A stretch of 7,853 nucleotides of DNA, from assembly GCA_003450555.1 (NCBI GenBank), contig DMFQ01000300.1:1-7853 (forward strand), read 5' to 3'. The notes under the pieces are model-generated. The model was not told the origin of the DNA. It saw nothing but the letters and a program-made list of their open reading frames with translations, and searched no databases. The position numbers were made by a program, and so were the translations under genes. Shown in pieces: positions 5,772 through 7,853 of the stretch (the stretch's first letter is position 1; each line of letters opens with the position of its first letter). The DNA is from Ktedonobacter sp. GTDB lineage: Bacteria > Chloroflexota > Ktedonobacteria > Ktedonobacterales > Ktedonobacteraceae.

Positions 5772-7853
5772 ATGACAATTAATACTCGCGCTACAGAAGC
5801 TAATTCTACAGCACAGCCACTGGATTACGTGGCTCTCTATCGTACAATGGTAATGGCACGAGCCACCAACGATCTCCTGAAAACCCGCAAAACGCAAGGC
5901 AAATTTCCTTTTTATATTGGATGCGCTGGACATGAAAGTATGGCAGCAGTAGTTGCAGCGCTCGACGAGAATGACTGGCTCTCACTCTACTATCGTGACC
6001 TGGCTGCGTGGTTGCAACGCACAGATGATATCTATGGACCATTACGCGAAGCATACTCTCGTACCACCGGACCAATGGGCGCAGGTCGCAATATGCCTTC
6101 ACACTATAGCAGCAAGCGCCACCACATATTACCCACCTTTAGCGAAGTAGGCGCGCTTGCTCCATTTGCCGGTGGCGTCGCTTTCTCCTTACAGCGACAT
6201 CAGAGTAAAGAGCTTATCGTTTTCACTGTGGGCGACGGTGGAGCTGAAACCAATGACTTCAATGTACTTTACCGCCAGGCCGCAGTGTATCAACTTCCTA
6301 TCTTGATAATTGTCGAGGATAATGGTTGGGCAATTACCACCGCTGCTCCCGTTCAATGGGGCGACAACCTTGTCGCCTGGGCAAAGGGAGGAGGCGTCTA
6401 TGCGGAAGAAGTTGATGGCTCGGATGCGGTAGCAACCTACGAGGCCGCCTCCCGTTTTGTCGCGCGTATTCGTTCAGGTCAGGGTCCGGTATTGATGCAC
6501 TTGCGCATGGGTCTCCTGGACGCGCATTCCAGCAGCACCGACATCAAAACCTACCGTACAAAAGAAGAGATTGAGCTGACAGCAGCGACAAAAGATCCCG
6601 TAAAAAACTTTAGTCGCTGGCTTGTGTCCCATGGACACTTACAAGAAGCCGATATCGAGCGGCTGAGGAAAGAGGCTCGTGCAGAGTTGGAGCGCGCAGA
6701 AAGCCAGGTATTACAGGAGCCTGAACCTAAGGCAGAGCGTGTGATGCACCATGTTATGCAACTGCCACAATGGCGAGAGAATACGCCGCGTGGAGCAAAA
6801 CGGCAGTCAACAATGCTGGGCGCCATTAACGAAGGACTGGCAGAATTGGCACAACGAGATCCTGATTTCTTTGTTTATGGACAGGATGTAGGTAGCCCTA
6901 AAGGCGGAGTCTTTGGCGCGACAGCCACACTCGTCACCAAATTTCCCGGACGTGCAATCAGTAGCCCGCTGAACGAACAACTGATTGTTGGTATTGTCGC
7001 TGGTGCTGGCATGATCGATGGGAAAGCGCGCTGCGCTGAAATTCAATTTGTCGACTATCATCAATCGGCAGCTCAGACATTACGTATGGCGTCTCGAGTA
7101 TTATATCAGAGCTACGGAGACTGGAATGTTCCGCTCTTGCTGCGTACGAAATCTGGCAGTGGTGGCGGCGGTCCTATCTCAAGCAGTACTGCTGGCGGCG
7201 GAGCATTTGGTCATTCTAATGCTGGCGAACAGTGGTTCACATCGATACCAGGTATGATAACAGTCTGCCCCGCCACTCCTTTCGATGCCAAAGGTCTTCT
7301 GCTTGAGGCGGCACGAGCACAGTCACCCGTTACTTTCCTGGAACGGGGACGTCTCTATCGCTCTGAACCGCCAAAGGATAGTAACGGCACCATCGTCGCA
7401 GCAATGGCAGAGTATTGGAATGTTCCTGATGGGTACTATACACTACCACTTGGTAAGGCTCGTCGCCTCCACATTGGCGATGGCCCAAGCAGTATCGCCA
7501 TCATTTGCTGGGGGAACATGGTATTGGAGGCTTGCACCGCCGCGGTTGACGTTGTCAACCGCGTGGGTGGTGCGATAGAAGTTGTCGATCTTCGCACGCT
7601 TGCGCCCTTCGATGAAGAGGCTGTAGCAGCAGCAGTACGCAACGCTAACCGTGTAGTTGTCGTCACGGAGGAGAGCGATCTGACAAGCTTTGGCCGCCAC
7701 ATTCATTCATGGATCGTACAAAACTGCTTCTACGATCTAGATGCAACCCCTGCCTTTATCGCTGCCTTGCAGGCTCCCGCGGCGCCTTACAATGCACCGG
7801 AAGAAATTGCTTTCTATCCAACGGCCAAAACCATCGAGGCAAAAATCGAGGAG
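5772..7853 (+). CDS. 2-oxo acid dehydrogenase E1, fused alpha and beta subunits, open at right edge
   Basis: From ATG 5772 the frame stays open for 694 codons to the window end with no stop. Residues 18-270 are the alpha domain: LYYRDLAAWL (72-81), GDGGAETNDFN (154-164) ending in VEDN (N184), an intact thiamine-diphosphate/Mg motif, and LLDAHSSSTD (248-257), the HS loop. Residues 271-340 are a charged helical linker. The beta domain starts near 345 and shows YGQDVGSPKGGVFGAT (369-384), SSPLNEQLIVGIVAGAG (397-413, with the expected catalytic glutamate E402), AEIQFVDYHQSAAQ (422-435), GGAFGHSNAGEQWFT (476-490), PATPFDAKGLL (500-510) and VDLRTLAPFDEE (605-616). It should decarboxylate a 2-oxo acid (pyruvate, branched-chain or acetoin-type; not resolvable here) and acylate a lipoyl E2. 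The beta domain is nearly full length, so only a short tail is missing. The usual HHSQ motif reads GHSN. Confidence 0.93.
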   Translation, partial: MTINTRATEANSTAQPLDYVALYRTMVMARATNDLLKTRKTQGKFPFYIGCAGHESMAAVVAALDENDWLSLYYRDLAAWLQRTDDIYGPLREAYSRTTGPMGAGRNMPSHYSSKRHHILPTFSEVGALAPFAGGVAFSLQRHQSKELIVFTVGDGGAETNDFNVLYRQAAVYQLPILIIVEDNGWAITTAAPVQWGDNLVAWAKGGGVYAEEVDGSDAVATYEAASRFVARIRSGQGPVLMHLRMGLLDAHSSSTDIKTYRTKEEIELTAATKDPVKNFSRWLVSHGHLQEADIERLRKEARAELERAESQVLQEPEPKAERVMHHVMQLPQWRENTPRGAKRQSTMLGAINEGLAELAQRDPDFFVYGQDVGSPKGGVFGATATLVTKFPGRAISSPLNEQLIVGIVAGAGMIDGKARCAEIQFVDYHQSAAQTLRMASRVLYQSYGDWNVPLLLRTKSGSGGGGPISSSTAGGGAFGHSNAGEQWFTSIPGMITVCPATPFDAKGLLLEAARAQSPVTFLERGRLYRSEPPKDSNGTIVAAMAEYWNVPDGYYTLPLGKARRLHIGDGPSSIAIICWGNMVLEACTAAVDVVNRVGGAIEVVDLRTLAPFDEEAVAAAVRNANRVVVVTEESDLTSFGRHIHSWIVQNCFYDLDATPAFIAALQAPAAPYNAPEEIAFYPTAKTIEAKIEE

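Noticed and set aside
5806..6102. 98-codon minus-strand ORF
   Set aside because: It is antisense to the N-terminal alpha domain of the fused E1, which shows clear family motifs.
7436..7706. Two overlapping minus-strand ORFs of 87-88 codons
   Set aside because: Both are antisense to the conserved beta-domain C-terminal region of the fused E1; low-complexity Ser/Thr/Arg composition is typical of shadow frames.
1..7853. CRISPR array, tRNA, rRNA or insertion sequence
   Set aside because: No regularly spaced repeats, cloverleaf-like segments, transposase motifs or terminal inverted repeats with target duplications were seen on reading both strands.

Overview
The window reads as ordinary bacterial chromosome of moderate GC: compact genes on both strands, sigma-70-type promoters and Shine-Dalgarno sites. 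No tRNA, rRNA, CRISPR array or mobile element was seen. The gene mix (GlnA/FluG-like glutamine synthetase, YtxH-like protein, CoiA-like nuclease, FluG-type amidohydrolase, NUDIX hydrolase, fused 2-oxo acid dehydrogenase E1) would fit a large-genome soil bacterium such as a Ktedonobacteria-type Chloroflexota. That placement is an impression from gene content, not something the sequence proves.

Layout. Bases 1-917 (+) hold the C-terminal two thirds of a glutamine-synthetase-family enzyme, cut by the window edge. A perfect 16-bp inverted repeat (943-989) separates it from two minus-strand genes: a small YtxH-like membrane-anchored protein (1075-1437) and, upstream of it, a CoiA-like competence/nuclease-family protein (1581-2702). 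The gap between those two carries an 18-bp perfect palindrome and a bulged hairpin. A 179-bp divergent promoter region then leads to a plus-strand pair: a FluG-type amidohydrolase (2882-4015) and a NUDIX hydrolase (best start 4107, end 4565). These converge on a minus-strand E1-alpha-like protein (4612-5547). A 224-bp region with two back-to-back, well-spaced promoters separates it from a divergently transcribed E1-alpha/E1-beta fusion, which starts at 5772 and is still open at the right edge. No ORF of that fusion closes inside the window, so it is easily missed.

How the genes may work together. The two halves of the eukaryotic FluG architecture (amidohydrolase plus glutamine-synthetase-like domain) sit about 2 kb apart on the same strand as separate genes. 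This suggests a shared pathway in gamma-glutamyl or amide metabolism, although two unrelated minus-strand genes lie between them. The fused E1 keeps the thiamine-diphosphate motif and other expected active-site motifs and should be the decarboxylase of a 2-oxo acid dehydrogenase complex, with E2/E3 perhaps beyond the right edge. Its divergent neighbour is a stand-alone E1-alpha homologue. That protein's fold-level motifs are kept, but three active-site positions are changed (GDG to GDN, the NN pair to QD, the HS motif to DS), and it has no beta partner here. This is the most unusual gene in the window.
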